Below are positions 34,208 through 41,873 of a DNA stretch of 41,873 bases, one piece after another (the first letter of the stretch is position 1; each line of letters starts with the position of its first letter). The translations under genes were made by a program, and so were the position numbers. The notes beneath the pieces were generated by a model that saw nothing but the letters and a program-made list of their open reading frames with translations, had not been told where the DNA came from and searched no databases. The DNA comes from Mesorhizobium sp. M8A.F.Ca.ET.218.01.1.1. Lineage in GTDB: Bacteria; Pseudomonadota; Alphaproteobacteria; Rhizobiales; Rhizobiaceae. Location: contig NZ_SRUZ01000005.1 of NCBI RefSeq assembly GCF_004791165.1, forward strand, positions 510,425-552,297. Reading direction: 5' to 3'.

Positions 34208-36196
34208 ATGAATACTTCCCTGGAAGCTGTGTTCGGGCTCAGGCCACAGGTGCGGCGCGCCTTCATCATGGTCCAGGACGTGGTCATGGTCCTGGTCGCC
34301 GTGGCGCTCAGCCTTGTCCTGTCGCGGTCGGATCTTTCGTTCGGCGCGCTCTCCACGGAGGGCCTTGTCACCTGGGCCGGCATCGTTCTCATCAGCCATC
34401 TTCTGTTCAGATATTGCGGCCTCTACACCACGGTCTGGCGGTTCGCCTCGACGCCTGATTTCTTCAACATCCTGAAGAGCTGCGCGATCCTGACATTCGT
34501 GCTTTACGCCGTCTCGCTGGTCGTGCGCTTCTTCCAGCCTGTCGCGGGCCTCAACGAGCGCCAGTTCATCGTCTTTTTGCTCGTCTCCTTCACCATCATC
34601 TCGGCGCCCCGGCTGTTCTACCGCTTTCTGCGTGACGGCGCGAGCTGGGGTGTTCTGAACGGCAAGGCCGACACGGCGCGCGCCAAACAGGCCCTGTTCG
34701 TCGGGAGGCTGAGCGAGGCCGACCTGATCATTCGTTTCACGCGCACGGCGCAGCCCGCCGACCATTCCATCGTCGGCATCATGGCCACCGAGCACGGCGC
34801 ACCGCTCGGCACGCGCATTCAAGGGGTTCCCGTGGTGGCGACCCGGCCGCGCCTGATCGATGTGCTGGAGGATTATGCGACCGGCACCAAGAGCCTCGAT
34901 CTCCTGATCTTCGGCAGCGGCGCCGAGCATGAGATCGAGGAATATTCGGAGCTTGTCCGCGTCGCGCGTCACGGCGACATCGGGGTCGTGCAGTTCGCGG
35001 GGCTTTCGCAGCTGGGCCAGGAGGGAAAGCTCGTTCTCGATGCCGTCGAGATGGAGACGATCCTGCGCCGCCCGACGGTGGCGTCCGACATCGAGCGCAT
35101 CGGCGCCTTCGTCGGCGGCAAGCGCGTCCTGGTCACGGGAGGCGCCGGCTCCATCGGCCGAACGCTGGTCAAGCGGTCGCTGGAGCTTGGGGCCGACGCC
35201 GTGCTGGTCGCCGACAATTCCGAATTCGGCATCTTTCAGTTGAGCCAGTATATCGACGAGAAGCACCATGACCGCCTCAAGGTCCGCATCGTCGATGTCG
35301 CGGACCGGCGCCAGATGACGCGTGTCGTCACCGAGTTCAAACCCGACATCCTCTTCCATGCCGCCGCGTTGAAGCACGTTCCGCTGCTGGAGGAGAACTG
35401 GGAATCGGCCATCCAGACCAATGTCTTCGGCACGCTTGTCTGCGCCGAAGTCGCCGCCAGGTGCGGCGTGGCGCAATTCGTCATGGTCTCGAGCGACAAG
35501 GCCGTCGATCCGACGTCCGTGCTTGGCATGACCAAGCGAGCCGCCGAACAGATCGTCAGCGCCTTGCATGGGACACCGGCCGGCGAGCCGGGCGGGCGCC
35601 GCCCCGCCACCAAGTTCATCGCGGTGCGCTTCGGCAACGTCTTCGGCAGCAATGGCTCGGTGGCGACCATATTCCAGGCCCAGATCGAGGCCGGCGGGCC
35701 GGTCACCATAACCGACCGGCGCATGACGCGCTATTTCATGACGGTCGCCGAGGCCGTCGATCTCGTCATCATGTCGGCCGCCGATGCCGCGTCGCGGCCG
35801 GCCGGCCAGGACTACGCCGTCTACATGCTCGACATGGGCAAGCCCGTGCCGATCCTCGAAGTGGCCGAAACGATGATCCGCATGGCGGGAAAAAGCCCCT
35901 ATACGGACATCCCGATCCGCTTCACGGGCATCCGGCCGGGTGAAAAGCTGCACGAGACCCTTCACGGCGAAGACGAGGAACTGGTCGAGCTCAGCATCGC
36001 CAAGATTTTTGGCCTGAGCACCGATGTCGCGCAGTGGTCGGATGTCCAGGCAGCGCTTGCAGCGCTGCAGCAATCCATGAAGAGCCAGGACAAGGCGGCC
36101 TCGCTCACCATCCTGGCCGATCTCGACCGCACGACGAAGACAAGGGCGAACGCGCAGCACGACGCGGTCCCGAAGACGGCCGGGCAGGCGAGCTAA
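34208..36196 (+). CDS. Membrane nucleotide-sugar 4,6-dehydratase (FlaA1/WbpM/WreV-like)
   Basis: 662 residues, the long membrane-bound form. About four N-terminal membrane segments (residues 15-140: VVMVLVAVALSLVL, LVTWAGIVLISHLLF, CAILTFVLYAVSLVV, FIVFLLVSFTIIS) are followed by a Rossmann-like linker domain and the SDR catalytic domain from about 305 (VLVTGGAGSIGRTLVKRSLELG). Family motifs are FHAAALKHVPLLEENWESAIQTNVFGT, MVSSDKAVDPTSVLGMTKRAAE and RFGNVFGSNGSVATIFQAQI, ending with RPGEKLHETL. Such enzymes make UDP-4-keto-6-deoxy-HexNAc. With the SDR reductase and initiating transferase nearby this fits UDP-QuiNAc synthesis as in Rhizobium etli (WreV). Start ATG at 34208; Shine-Dalgarno is weak. 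A dispersed repeat begins two bases after the stop. Confidence 0.9.
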   Translation: MNTSLEAVFGLRPQVRRAFIMVQDVVMVLVAVALSLVLSRSDLSFGALSTEGLVTWAGIVLISHLLFRYCGLYTTVWRFASTPDFFNILKSCAILTFVLYAVSLVVRFFQPVAGLNERQFIVFLLVSFTIISAPRLFYRFLRDGASWGVLNGKADTARAKQALFVGRLSEADLIIRFTRTAQPADHSIVGIMATEHGAPLGTRIQGVPVVATRPRLIDVLEDYATGTKSLDLLIFGSGAEHEIEEYSELVRVARHGDIGVVQFAGLSQLGQEGKLVLDAVEMETILRRPTVASDIERIGAFVGGKRVLVTGGAGSIGRTLVKRSLELGADAVLVADNSEFGIFQLSQYIDEKHHDRLKVRIVDVADRRQMTRVVTEFKPDILFHAAALKHVPLLEENWESAIQTNVFGTLVCAEVAARCGVAQFVMVSSDKAVDPTSVLGMTKRAAEQIVSALHGTPAGEPGGRRPATKFIAVRFGNVFGSNGSVATIFQAQIEAGGPVTITDRRMTRYFMTVAEAVDLVIMSAADAASRPAGQDYAVYMLDMGKPVPILEVAETMIRMAGKSPYTDIPIRFTGIRPGEKLHETLHGEDEELVELSIAKIFGLSTDVAQWSDVQAALAALQQSMKSQDKAASLTILADLDRTTKTRANAQHDAVPKTAGQAS

Positions 36197-36197
36197 A

Positions 36198-36241
36198 GCA
36201 ATTCCAGGAAAAGTGCGCAGCGGTTTTCCGTCCGGAATTGC
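36198..36241 (+). repeat. Dispersed palindromic repeat, copy 3
   Basis: Begins GCAATTCC two bases after the dehydratase stop, has the core AGGAAAAGTGCGCAGCGG and ends GGAATTGC. The complete short form, with inverted ends. Confidence 0.8.
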
Positions 36242-36257
36242 GTGAAGGCAAAGATGA

Positions 36258-36288
36258 GCAATTCCAGGAAAAGTGCGCAGCGGTTTCC
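36258..36288 (+). repeat. Dispersed palindromic repeat, copy 4 (left half only)
   Basis: Repeats GCAATTCC and the core AGGAAAAGTGCGCAGCGG identically to copy 3, then diverges and lacks the closing GGAATTGC. It lies 16 bases after copy 3 and runs through the possible 5' end of the next gene. Confidence 0.75.
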
Positions 36289-36313
36289 TCGCGCGGCAAG
36301 GCGTTTGACATCG

Positions 36314-37246
36314 GTGGATAAGACAGATCTGCGTATTGCCGTCCTGATGGCCACGAAGGATGGCGCCGCCTTCATCGACGAGCAGCTGCGGTCGCTGTTC
36401 GCGCAGTCGCATCCTCTGATCGACCTTTGGATATCCGACGACGGCTCCGTCGATGGCACGGTTGCCATCATCGAAGCCTGGAAGCCCCGTTGGACAAAAG
36501 GCCGGATAAATCTCGTGGAAGGGCCGCGGCAGGGCTTTGCCGCCAATTTCCGGTCGATGATCCTCGACCCGCGCATCGATGCGGATTGCTACGCCTTCAG
36601 CGACCAGGACGATGTCTGGGAGCCCGACAGGCTGGAAAGCGCCCTTGGCTGGATGCAGCCATTTGACGCGGCGCAACCGCTGATGTCCTGCTCGCGAACC
36701 GCGACCATGACCGAAACCGGGAGTCTGGTCGGCCATTCGCCGCTGTTCAGCCGTCCGCCGTCCTTCCGCAACGCGCTCGTCCAGAGCATTGCCGGCGGCA
36801 ACACCATCCTGCTCAACCGCGCCGCGCGCGATCTGTTGGCCAGGGCCTCCACCCGCACCGGTTTCGTCAGCCACGATTGGTGGGCCTATCTGATTGTCAC
36901 TGGTGCCGGCGGTGTCGTCCGCTACGATCCGCGGCCACTGGTACGCTACCGCCAGCATGCGGCGAATCTGGTCGGCGCCAATGTATCGTGGCGGGCACGG
37001 ATCTCGCGGCTCGGCCGCCTGTTCAAGGGCCAGTTCGCGGACTGGACCGATCTCAATCTTGCCGGCCTCGCCGTCAATCGCGATCTCCTTACGAAGGACG
37101 CGCTGGCATGCCTCGACCTGTTCGCGAACGGTCGGCAAGGTAGCCTTTTCCAACGCCTGGGCGCGCTGCGCAAAAGCCGCGTCTATCGACAGACTTTTGC
37201 CGGGAGCCTTGGGCTCTATCTCGCCTTTGTGCTGGGTCGTATCTGA
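36314..37246 (+). CDS. Glycosyltransferase family 2
   Basis: About 310 residues. A GT-A fold is shown by IAVLMATKDGAAFIDEQLRSLFAQS, LWISDDGSVDGTVAIIEAW, GFAANFRSM and the DXD-type YAFSDQDDVWEPDRLESAL. It resembles rhamnosyltransferase-like O-antigen GT2 enzymes with SGAGGNTIL-like mid-region (here IAGGNTILLNRAARDLL) and a DWWAYLIVTGAGG segment. The start is unsure: GTG at 36314 (VDKTDLRIAVL) puts the domain where expected, while ATGs at 36242 and 36254 would add a tail translated from the dispersed repeat (SNSRKSAQRF). It probably adds one sugar to the O-antigen repeat. Confidence 0.88.
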   Translation: MDKTDLRIAVLMATKDGAAFIDEQLRSLFAQSHPLIDLWISDDGSVDGTVAIIEAWKPRWTKGRINLVEGPRQGFAANFRSMILDPRIDADCYAFSDQDDVWEPDRLESALGWMQPFDAAQPLMSCSRTATMTETGSLVGHSPLFSRPPSFRNALVQSIAGGNTILLNRAARDLLARASTRTGFVSHDWWAYLIVTGAGGVVRYDPRPLVRYRQHAANLVGANVSWRARISRLGRLFKGQFADWTDLNLAGLAVNRDLLTKDALACLDLFANGRQGSLFQRLGALRKSRVYRQTFAGSLGLYLAFVLGRI

Positions 37247-37366
37247 ATATCGGGAGACCGCTTGGCGCGCTTGGTCAGCAAGGCGACCTCATGCTACGTC
37301 GACCGGATTGATGGGCTCGCTCGCGGTTGCCGCGTGAAGCCCTGGCAGGGAGCCCATCGGCCACTC

Positions 37367-37906
37367 ATGACGACAGCCAAGAAAATCTTCGATCTCGCCG
37401 GTGCGGCTGTGCTGCTGGTGGCAACCTCTCCCATCCTGTTGCTCGCCATTCTTGCCGTCCGCGCATCATCGCCCGGTCCGGTGATTTTTTCCCAAACGCG
37501 GATTGGCCGCGAAGGCGCGCTTTTTCGCTGCCACAAATTAAGGACGATGTACCAGGGAACGCCATCCTTGCCCTCGCATGAAACCCCCGCGAGCGCCGTG
37601 ACATCGGTTGGAAAGAGCTTGCGGAAATTCAAGCTCGACGAGTTGCCGCAGCTCTGGAACGTCCTTTGCGGCGAAATGAGCCTGGTCGGGCCGCGTCCCT
37701 GCCTGCCGACCCAGACGGAACTGATCGAATGCCGCAGGCGGCTGGGGGTTTTGCAGGCTCTGCCCGGAATGACGGGCTTGGCCCAGATCAGGGGCATCGA
37801 CATGTCGAACCCGCGACTTCTGGCCGACACCGATGCCATCTATCTCAGGACCGCCTCGTTCTGGCTCGACCTTCGCATCCTGTTTGGGACACTCTATCGC
37901 GGCTGA
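37367..37906 (+). CDS. Initiating sugar-phosphate transferase (bacterial sugar transferase; WreU/PglC-like)
   Basis: About 179 residues, the small monotopic form. The N-terminal KKIFDLAGAAVLLVATSPILLLAILAV is the re-entrant membrane helix, followed by RASSPGPVIFSQTRIGREGALFRCHKLRTM, KLDELPQLWNVLCGEMSLVGPRPCLP (catalytic region) and GMTGLAQIRG. It transfers a sugar-1-phosphate from UDP-sugar to undecaprenyl phosphate, the first step of O-antigen assembly. ATG at 37367 suits the family; longer in-frame starts at 37262 and 37334 add unrelated sequence. It converges on the reductase gene (43-base gap). By context the sugar may be QuiNAc. Confidence 0.9.
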   Translation: MTTAKKIFDLAGAAVLLVATSPILLLAILAVRASSPGPVIFSQTRIGREGALFRCHKLRTMYQGTPSLPSHETPASAVTSVGKSLRKFKLDELPQLWNVLCGEMSLVGPRPCLPTQTELIECRRRLGVLQALPGMTGLAQIRGIDMSNPRLLADTDAIYLRTASFWLDLRILFGTLYRG

Positions 37907-37949
37907 GCAGGCCATGCTCCGGAAGCAGAAACCGGTCCTCGGATCAGGG

Positions 37950-38897
37950 TCAAACAGGAAGCCGGGGCCTTCGGAGCCGCGCCATCTCGGCCAGCCGCTC
38001 CAATGTCTCGGTTTCAGGCGCCCAGCCTTCCGAGGCAAGGAGCGAAGGGTCGCATATCTGGGTCGCGGTCAGGCTGTCCCAGAACGTCCGCTTGCCGAGC
38101 AGTATGGCGGCCGCCCGCATCGGTCCGGCCGGCATTGTCACCAGGCGCTTCGGTCTGCCGAAACCGCGGCGAAAGGCACCGATGATGGCAGCGACGGAAA
38201 CCGGCGGCACGTCGCTGGCGGTATAGATCGGACGAAGCGGCTGCGAATGGCAAAGCAGATGCCACACCGCCCCCGCCGCCGATTGCGATGACAGCAGCGA
38301 GCGGTTTGCCGTCAGCGCGCCTGTCGGCATCGGCAGAGCCGTATCGGCGAGCCGCATCAGCGTCGCTAGGTTCCCTTTCATGCCGATCCCGTAGACCGGA
38401 GGCAGCCGCAATATGGCGGCGTCGGCACGGCCGTGCGAGGCATAGGCGCCCAATACGGCAATTTCTGCTTCGCGTTTCGAGCGCCCGTAGGCGTCCTGCG
38501 GTTCGGGGACTGTGTCTTCGTCGATCGTTGCGCTGGCACGCGCACCGATCACGGCCCGGATCGAGGAAAGATGGATGAACCGTCCGCTTGCCTGCGCGGC
38601 GGCGGCATGCGCCAGGCGCGCGCTCAATTGCGCATTGGCTGCCAGAAAGTCGCCTTCGGTGGCGTTGCCCTGGTCATTGTTCAGACCCGCGCAATGGACG
38701 ATATCCGTAACATCCCTGGTCAGCGCCAGGAAAGCCGGGGCAGGTGCATCGAACGCCGGCATCGGCATGGCGTCGGAGCCCGCATCAAGTCTCTCCGGCT
38801 GGCGGGAGGCGAGGCGAAGCTCGACACCGGCCTGACGAAGCCGATGGACCACCTGGCGGCCGATGAAGCCCGTCGCGCCCGTAACCAGGACTTTCAT
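37950..38897 (-). CDS. NAD-dependent epimerase/reductase (WbpV/WreQ-like)
   Basis: 315 residues, extended SDR. The nucleotide motif is VTGATGFIGRQVVHRL, with DIVHCAGLNNDQGNATEGDFLAANAQLSARLAHAA, HLSSIRAVIG and the catalytic pair YGRSKREAE. RLPPVYGIGMKGNLATLMRLA and a divergent C-terminal domain follow. Proteins of this type beside sugar-phosphate transferases are commonly the 4-reductases of UDP-4-keto-6-deoxy-GlcNAc that yield UDP-QuiNAc (or the Fuc epimer). This assignment comes from context. It lies 17 bases downstream of the O-antigen ligase gene on the same strand. Confidence 0.85.
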   Translation of the reverse strand: MKVLVTGATGFIGRQVVHRLRQAGVELRLASRQPERLDAGSDAMPMPAFDAPAPAFLALTRDVTDIVHCAGLNNDQGNATEGDFLAANAQLSARLAHAAAAQASGRFIHLSSIRAVIGARASATIDEDTVPEPQDAYGRSKREAEIAVLGAYASHGRADAAILRLPPVYGIGMKGNLATLMRLADTALPMPTGALTANRSLLSSQSAAGAVWHLLCHSQPLRPIYTASDVPPVSVAAIIGAFRRGFGRPKRLVTMPAGPMRAAAILLGKRTFWDSLTATQICDPSLLASEGWAPETETLERLAEMARLRRPRLPV

Positions 38898-38914
38898 TGT
38901 CTTGCCCGCACCGG

Positions 38915-40243
38915 TTACTGGACGACTGGCGGGGGGGCCAGGCTTTCCACCGCTGGTGGAAGGGCTTGCCTTTCCACCAGCGGTGGAAGGGCTTGGTCTT
39001 CCACCAACGCAGCTTGGCGGCCACAGGCAAGATATGTTCCCGACACCAGGAAGATCATAAAAACCGAGTCCAGAATGTCATGGCCGATCAGGATGCCCGT
39101 CATTCCGGCGGTCAGATAGGTGATCACGAGGGCGACGATCATGGTGGCGCCGAACCGCTCAACCGGATCGGCGCTGTCGCGAAGGACCCGGGCGGCATTT
39201 CTGGCGGCAACCACGAAGATCGCCGCCAGCGTCACCGCACCCAGGATTCCCGCTTGCACCAAGGCGGTCAGGAAGCCGTTGTGGAAATGATTGAAACCTT
39301 CATCCATCCCGAACTGATCCTGAAAACCCTGCTTGATCAAGAGCCGGGTGGCACCCACGCCATGTCCGAAAAATGGCATCTCCCGAAATGCCTTCAGCCC
39401 GATATCCCAAAGGGCGACGCGCGATCCCAAAGCTGTCGTGTGGTCACCATGGGTCAGCGCATCCCAGTCCGAGTGCAGAAATGCGACACGCCCCGCTATC
39501 GTCTGGGACCCGAAAACCGCGATCGTGGCTGCGATCGCGGCCAGCAGCAAAAGCACGCGAACGGCATTTCTCCCTCTCAGCTTCTGCTGGTTGATCAGCA
39601 GAACGGCGATACCGGTAATCAGCAGTGCCAGCCAGACGATGCGGGTACCGGAGTAGATGATGGCGATCGTTCCGCCGAGTGCAGCGCAGATAAGGGCGAT
39701 CCTGTATCTCTCTATGCCAGACAGGGCAGCGGCCACGCAGGTCACCACTGCAAGGCAGAGGACCTCAGCGAACACGATCGCATTCCCGGCCCCGCCCTCG
39801 GCGCGTATGCCAAGCCGATATTGCTGATAGACCGCCAGCAGCAGCGCTCCAAAACAGGCAGCCATGCTGGCCACCACAATGATGCGGACGAGCGTTGTCT
39901 TTTGCGTAATGCTCCAGGTCGAATAGGAGATGGGAAAAAACAGAAAGGTGATCAGCGGAACAAGATGCCGCGCGTCCGTGACGATCGCGTGGTTGACGAG
40001 GGACGCCAGGACGTTGCTTGCGCAATAGGCACAGATCGCGATCGTCAGCGCCATCATCGCCCGGTCGACATTGAAGCGTCTTCTCTTCAAGGCGATCAAC
40101 AGGACGGACCACAGGCCACCGCCATTGAACACGAAGCTGACCACCGACCCCAGGACCGGGGGAGAAAAGAAACAGAGAATGGAGAAGTAGATATTGATCC
40201 GCGAAGGCGTGAACTGCTGCCTTATGAATGAAAGCCGGTTCAA
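38915..40243 (-). CDS. O-antigen ligase family membrane protein (WaaL-like)
   Basis: 442 residues with about eleven hydrophobic segments. The Wzy_C/WaaL signature lies after mid-protein: a large loop with SRVALWDIGLKAFREMPFFGHGVGATRLL and FNHFHNGFLTALVQAGILG, containing the conserved His in HFHNGFL. Such proteins join undecaprenyl-linked O-antigen to lipid A-core on the periplasmic side. The protein ends in a 9-residue tandem repeat (QALPPLVER, QALPPAVES and a degenerate third) made by a hairpin DNA repeat at 38944-38997. ATG at 40243. Probably cotranscribed with the following reductase gene. Confidence 0.9.
   Translation of the reverse strand: MNRLSFIRQQFTPSRINIYFSILCFFSPPVLGSVVSFVFNGGGLWSVLLIALKRRRFNVDRAMMALTIAICAYCASNVLASLVNHAIVTDARHLVPLITFLFFPISYSTWSITQKTTLVRIIVVASMAACFGALLLAVYQQYRLGIRAEGGAGNAIVFAEVLCLAVVTCVAAALSGIERYRIALICAALGGTIAIIYSGTRIVWLALLITGIAVLLINQQKLRGRNAVRVLLLLAAIAATIAVFGSQTIAGRVAFLHSDWDALTHGDHTTALGSRVALWDIGLKAFREMPFFGHGVGATRLLIKQGFQDQFGMDEGFNHFHNGFLTALVQAGILGAVTLAAIFVVAARNAARVLRDSADPVERFGATMIVALVITYLTAGMTGILIGHDILDSVFMIFLVSGTYLACGRQAALVEDQALPPLVERQALPPAVESLAPPPVVQ
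38944..38997. repeat. Two 27-base tandem units, each a perfect hairpin
   Basis: Each unit has TTCCACC and GGTGGAA separated by three bases (38945-38961 with GCT; 38972-38988 with AGC), then AGGGCTTG. The two 17-base hairpins are reverse complements of each other. A third partial unit (CTTCCACCAA) follows from 38998. It lies at the 3' end of the O-antigen ligase gene, in frame (27 bases = 9 codons). Confidence 0.85.
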
Positions 40244-40724
40244 TTTTCGGACCTGCTATTCTTGAGAAATTTTATGCGGCACATCATGTTTGGTGAAACC
40301 GAATGTGCTCGCTTCGAAATTGCCCATGCTCCATCACGCACTTGCCCGCTCTCGAAAAGCGTATAGCGGCTGGGTCGCTGTTTCGATAGTGCGCCCGGAT
40401 CGATCGCCGCCGAAATCCGGCAGTTGGGGACCGTTGACTCCTGCAGCGTCCCCGCACAACTCTCTCACAGGCAATATTTTTCCTGCCTTTTCCCGACCGG
40501 AGGCCGTACAAGCAGAAATTTCCGGGTTTTGCCACAAGCATGGAAAATTCATTCCCGAACGAACCGCTGCCGGGCTCCTCCTGCATTGTTCTGGGCCGTT
40601 ACGATCTGCTAGAACGCCCGCACGAAACACTTTGTCCAGAAGCGAAGCTTGAACCGGGCGTAAAAGGCTCGATGTTTTGACGTAGGATCTTCTGTTGCAA
40701 GGCACGAGAGAACGCTCACGGTCC
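40244..40724. other. Divergent intergenic region, no recognised gene
   Basis: 481 bases between the O-antigen ligase (minus) and cysD (plus). It should hold both promoters. Short open frames here match no recognisable family and lack supported starts. No RNA gene or strong palindrome was found. Confidence 0.5.
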
Positions 40725-41630
40725 ATGATATCAGCGCTTACGCATCTGCAGCGGCTTGAAGCCGAGTCCATCCACATATTCCGCGAGGTCGCGGCTGCCT
40801 TCACCAAGCCGGTCATGCTTTATTCCGTCGGCAAGGATTCGTCGGTGCTGATGCATCTGGCGATGAAGGCGTTCTATCCGGCCAAGCCGCCATTCCCCTT
40901 TCTTCACGTCGACACCACCTGGAAATTTCGCGAGATGATCGCATTTCGCGATCAGATGGCCCAGAAGCTGGGTTTTGACCTTCTGGTTCATGTCAACGAA
41001 GACGGCGTGCGCGACAACATCAATCCGTTCGATCACGGTTCGAACACCCACACCCATGTGATGAAGACCGTGGCGTTGCGCCAGGCGCTCGACAAATACG
41101 GCTTCGATGCCGCCTTTGGCGGCGCCCGTCGCGACGAGGAAAAGTCGCGCGCCAAGGAGCGCATCTTCTCCTTCCGCAATGCCCAGCATGTGTGGGATCC
41201 GAAGAACCAGCGGCCCGAAATGTGGAAGATTTTCAACACGCGTATCGCGCAGGGTGAATCGATCCGCGTCTTTCCCTTGTCGAATTGGACCGAGCTCGAC
41301 ATCTGGCAGTACATTCTGCAGGAAAACATTCCGATCGTGCCGCTCTATTTCGCCAAGCGGCGGCCAGTCGTCGAACGCAATGGCATGTTGATCCTCAAGG
41401 ACGATGATCGCATGAAGCTGCTCCCGGGCGAGGTCGTGGAGGACCGCCTGGTGCGGTTCCGTACGCTTGGCTGTTATCCGCTGACCGGCGCCATCGAATC
41501 CGACGCCGACACACTCGAAGCCATCGTTGGCGAGATGCTGACGGCACGCACGTCCGAACGGCAGGGTCGGCTGATCGACCGCGATGAAGCCGGTTCGATG
41601 GAGAAGAAGAAGCGCGAGGGGTATTTCTGA
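40725..41630 (+). CDS. cysD: Sulfate adenylyltransferase subunit 2
   Basis: 301 residues, nearly identical in length to Escherichia coli CysD. It makes APS from ATP and sulfate, driven by GTP hydrolysis in CysN. The PP-loop is SVGKDSSVLMHLAMKAF; HVDTTWKFREMIAFRD, GGARRDEEKSRAKERIFSFR, the FPLSNWTELDIWQYI segment and RFRTLGCYPLTGAIES follow, ending KKKREGYF. ATG at 40725 (MISALTHLQRLEAE) is the family start; an upstream in-frame TTG at 40695 is less likely. The next gene starts two bases after the stop. NodP is the paralogue, but no nod genes are seen. Confidence 0.97.
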   Translation: MISALTHLQRLEAESIHIFREVAAAFTKPVMLYSVGKDSSVLMHLAMKAFYPAKPPFPFLHVDTTWKFREMIAFRDQMAQKLGFDLLVHVNEDGVRDNINPFDHGSNTHTHVMKTVALRQALDKYGFDAAFGGARRDEEKSRAKERIFSFRNAQHVWDPKNQRPEMWKIFNTRIAQGESIRVFPLSNWTELDIWQYILQENIPIVPLYFAKRRPVVERNGMLILKDDDRMKLLPGEVVEDRLVRFRTLGCYPLTGAIESDADTLEAIVGEMLTARTSERQGRLIDRDEAGSMEKKKREGYF

Positions 41631-41632
41631 CC

Positions 41633-41873
41633 ATGCGCCACATCATGGCAAAGAGCCTCGCTCCAACGGACGGCGTCCGCGACTATCTGGCCGCGCAAGA
41701 GAAGAAGTCGCTGCTGCGCTTCCTGACCTGCGGTTCGGTCGATGATGGTAAGTCGACGTTGATCGGTCGGCTGTTGTCCGACACCAAGCAGATTTTCGAG
41801 GACCAGCTCGCCGCGCTCGAACGCGATTCGCGAAAGCACGGCACGACGGGCGACGACATCGACTTCGCGCTGC
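41633..41873 (+). CDS. cysN: Sulfate adenylyltransferase subunit 1 (CysN or CysNC), start only
   Basis: Only the first 80 codons are in the window. The GTPase P-loop is clear: FLTCGSVDDGKSTLIGRLLSDT, followed by IFEDQLAALERDSRKHGTTG, as in CysN/NodQ. Whether a C-terminal APS kinase domain (CysC), common in rhizobia, is fused cannot be seen. ATG at 41633, two bases after cysD; an in-frame ATG at 41645 is an alternative. It is translated together with cysD. Confidence 0.93.
   Translation, partial: MRHIMAKSLAPTDGVRDYLAAQEKKSLLRFLTCGSVDDGKSTLIGRLLSDTKQIFEDQLAALERDSRKHGTTGDDIDFAL

Noticed and set aside
34205..37153. A 982-codon open frame on the minus strand
   Set aside because: It is antisense to the dehydratase and GT2 genes, which have clear family motifs. 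Its Arg/Asp/His-rich, motif-free translation is typical of shadow frames in GC-rich DNA.
38944..38997. Possible CRISPR array
   Set aside because: Only two and a half 27-base units, contiguous with no unique spacers, inside a coding gene, and no cas genes.
40284..40652. Small open frames between the O-antigen ligase and cysD
   Set aside because: No ribosome binding site, no recognisable domain and frames open on both strands.
40725..41873. Symbiotic nodPQ genes
   Set aside because: No nod box or other nod genes are present and the sequence fits housekeeping cysDN; the two cannot be separated by motif alone, so the cys name is used.

Overview
The window looks like the chromosome of an alphaproteobacterium of the order Rhizobiales, most likely Mesorhizobium or a close relative. 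That rests on the overall high G+C, the protein style (pyruvate phosphate dikinase, BioY, DUF1499 and DUF427 proteins, an LpsL-type epimerase) and a quinovosamine-type O-antigen gene set like that of Rhizobium. The genus is inferred; no database search was possible.

Region 1 (1-8217) is a LapA-like surface adhesin system. A large type I secreted repeat adhesin runs off the left edge on the minus strand. Divergent from it is a periplasmic LapG-type cysteine protease. Facing that is a minus-strand operon running TolC-like channel, LapB-like ABC exporter, HlyD/LapC-like adaptor, then a small protein joining a ribbon-helix-helix domain to a PAS-like domain. No LapD-like c-di-GMP receptor is present here. 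The intergenic regions hold several perfect inverted repeats that could be operators or RNA hairpins.

Region 2 (8230-21819) is mostly ordinary chromosome: tRNA-Gln, a VOC protein, ppdK, a family 9 glycosyltransferase, a polysaccharide deacetylase, DUF427, an unknown acidic protein, an acyl-CoA ligase, DUF1499, an MBL-fold hydrolase, BioY, a UDP-glucuronate epimerase (LpsL-like) and a methyltransferase.

Region 3 (22024-40243) is an O-antigen/LPS locus. A tightly coupled plus-strand operon makes dTDP-L-rhamnose (rfbA, rfbC, rfbB, rfbD), then encodes a 1216-residue protein fusing sulfotransferase-like, RgpF-like and WsaF-like modules, a methyltransferase, and a Wzm/Wzt O-antigen ABC exporter whose Wzt has a C-terminal carbohydrate-binding domain. 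Around it lie a fusion of a capsule-type glycosyltransferase with a polysaccharide pyruvyl transferase, a membrane 4,6-dehydratase, a GT2 glycosyltransferase, an initiating sugar-phosphate transferase, an SDR reductase and an O-antigen ligase. The dehydratase, reductase and initiating transferase match the logic of UDP-QuiNAc synthesis and priming. The middle (about 26430-29900) is clearly AT-richer, and one edge of that patch falls inside the fusion gene.

Region 4 (40725-41873) is cysD followed by the start of cysN or cysNC, the sulfate activation pair that makes APS/PAPS. This is the donor a sulfotransferase would need. A dispersed palindromic repeat family with AATTCC/GGAATT ends occurs directly after genes at three places (2535, 14206, 36198).
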